A stretch of DNA of 7,347 nucleotides, taken from assembly GCA_003818595.1 (NCBI GenBank), contig RPQV01000164.1, forward strand, positions 1 to 7,347. Reading direction: 5' to 3'. The notes below the pieces were generated by a model. It was given only the letters and a program-made list of their open reading frames with translations, made no database searches and was not told the origin of the DNA. Made by a program: the position numbers and the translations under genes. The stretch is from Calditrichota bacterium (GTDB lineage: Bacteria > Zhuqueibacterota > Zhuqueibacteria > Residuimicrobiales > Krinioviventaceae). Of this stretch, positions 6,895 through 7,347 are shown one piece after another; within the stretch, counting starts at the first letter, position 1, and the number at the start of each line of letters is the position of its first letter.

Positions 6895-7347
6895 TTACGG
6901 TAATGGCTTGACAAAGATGTTCTTAAAACAGACCACACTTTGGGGATCATGTCCCTGCAGGCAAAAAGTGCCGGATGATAAACGCCGACCGGGCATACCC
7001 GGGTAATCGACAGTTTCCGGCTCGATATACTGCACAACAATTTTGTCATTGACACGCACGGTAATCTGCTTGCCCTGAACGGCAATGGTTTCGGTAAACC
7101 ATTCATCATCTTTTGCCGACGAATCACGCACATCCAGGACAGCATAGAGACTGCCGGTACGACGCCAGTCCGAATGGGAATTATTGACCTGCACTTCATA
7201 TCCTTGAGCCGGCCACCCCTTCTTCTGCCAGGCGGTGTGAAAATAGACTCCTGAATTGGCGCCCTTTTCAGTTTTAATATAAAGTTTTAATTCGAAATTG
7301 GTGAATTCGGAATTGTTCCTTTGCCCAACATAGAAAAGATGGCTGCG
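6895..7347 (-). CDS. 3-keto-disaccharide hydrolase (DUF1080) domain protein, C-terminal part
   Basis: The last 150 codons of a gene whose start lies beyond the right edge; the frame is open without interruption from 7347 to the TAA at 6895-6897. The translation has the hallmarks of the 3-keto-disaccharide hydrolase domain (PF06439, DUF1080; concanavalin-like jelly roll): NFELKLYIKTEKGANSGVYF, then GYEVQVNN, TGSLYAV, a DDEWFTETIAVQGKQITVRVND strand pair, and the closing LQGHDPQS and FKNIFVKPLP, which is the usual end of the domain. Such proteins are generally secreted and act on or bind oxidised sugars, often as a module in larger polysaccharide-degrading enzymes. Whether other domains precede it cannot be seen. 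A GTG at 7194 could be mistaken for a start, but the domain clearly continues upstream of it. Confidence 0.88.
   Translation of the reverse strand, partial: RSHLFYVGQRNNSEFTNFELKLYIKTEKGANSGVYFHTAWQKKGWPAQGYEVQVNNSHSDWRRTGSLYAVLDVRDSSAKDDEWFTETIAVQGKQITVRVNDKIVVQYIEPETVDYPGMPGRRLSSGTFCLQGHDPQSVVCFKNIFVKPLP

Noticed and set aside
6876..7199. A 107-codon minus-strand open frame overlapping the DUF1080-domain gene
   Set aside because: It is in a shifted frame relative to the frame carrying all conserved domain motifs, and it has no motif of its own.
1..7347. CRISPR array, tRNA, rRNA, insertion sequence or prophage genes
   Set aside because: No spaced direct repeats, tRNA-like cloverleaf, transposase motifs or phage structural genes were visible on either strand.

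Overview
The window looks chromosomal and comes from a bacterium of the FCB group, most likely a Calditrichota-, KSB1- or Ignavibacteriota-like lineage. The main clue is a secreted protein ending in a type IX secretion (T9SS)-like sorting domain with the motif YPNPFNP, which is typical of those phyla. Base composition is near 50% G+C by eye and even across the genes, with no visible compositional island. The exact phylum is an inference.

Layout. Two genes lie on the plus strand: a CPBP-family intramembrane metalloprotease (76-960) and a large SNF2-family helicase/ATPase (1108-3954). Three lie on the minus strand: a membrane-anchored polysaccharide deacetylase-like protein (3960-5249), a secreted lamin-tail-like / T9SS-sorted protein (5639-6775), and the C-terminal 150 codons of a 3-keto-disaccharide hydrolase (DUF1080) domain protein that runs off the right edge (6895-7347). 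The SNF2 and deacetylase genes converge tail to tail with only 5 nt between their stop codons. A 389-nt gap (5250-5638) holds two small hairpins and a possible short coding relic, but no convincing gene.

Function. The minus-strand genes all look extracytoplasmic and fit cell-envelope or carbohydrate biology: a glycan deacetylase, a surface or secreted protein, and a sugar-binding or sugar-hydrolysing domain. The plus-strand pair is different. The SNF2 protein has every canonical helicase motif plus the long C-terminal coiled-coil extension of a prokaryotic SNF2 subfamily that I remember as often sitting beside DNA methyltransferases and defence genes. Here it has no methyltransferase or nuclease partner. 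The CPBP protease upstream belongs to a family (PF02517, also called Abi) with bacteriocin-immunity and phage-exclusion members, but a 147-nt gap with its own promoter-like sequence argues against a tight operon.

I do not see a clearly new system. The best candidates for follow-up are the orphan SNF2 helicase and its CPBP neighbour, the deacetylase fused to a three-helix membrane module, and a short inverted repeat that brackets the T9SS-sorted gene.
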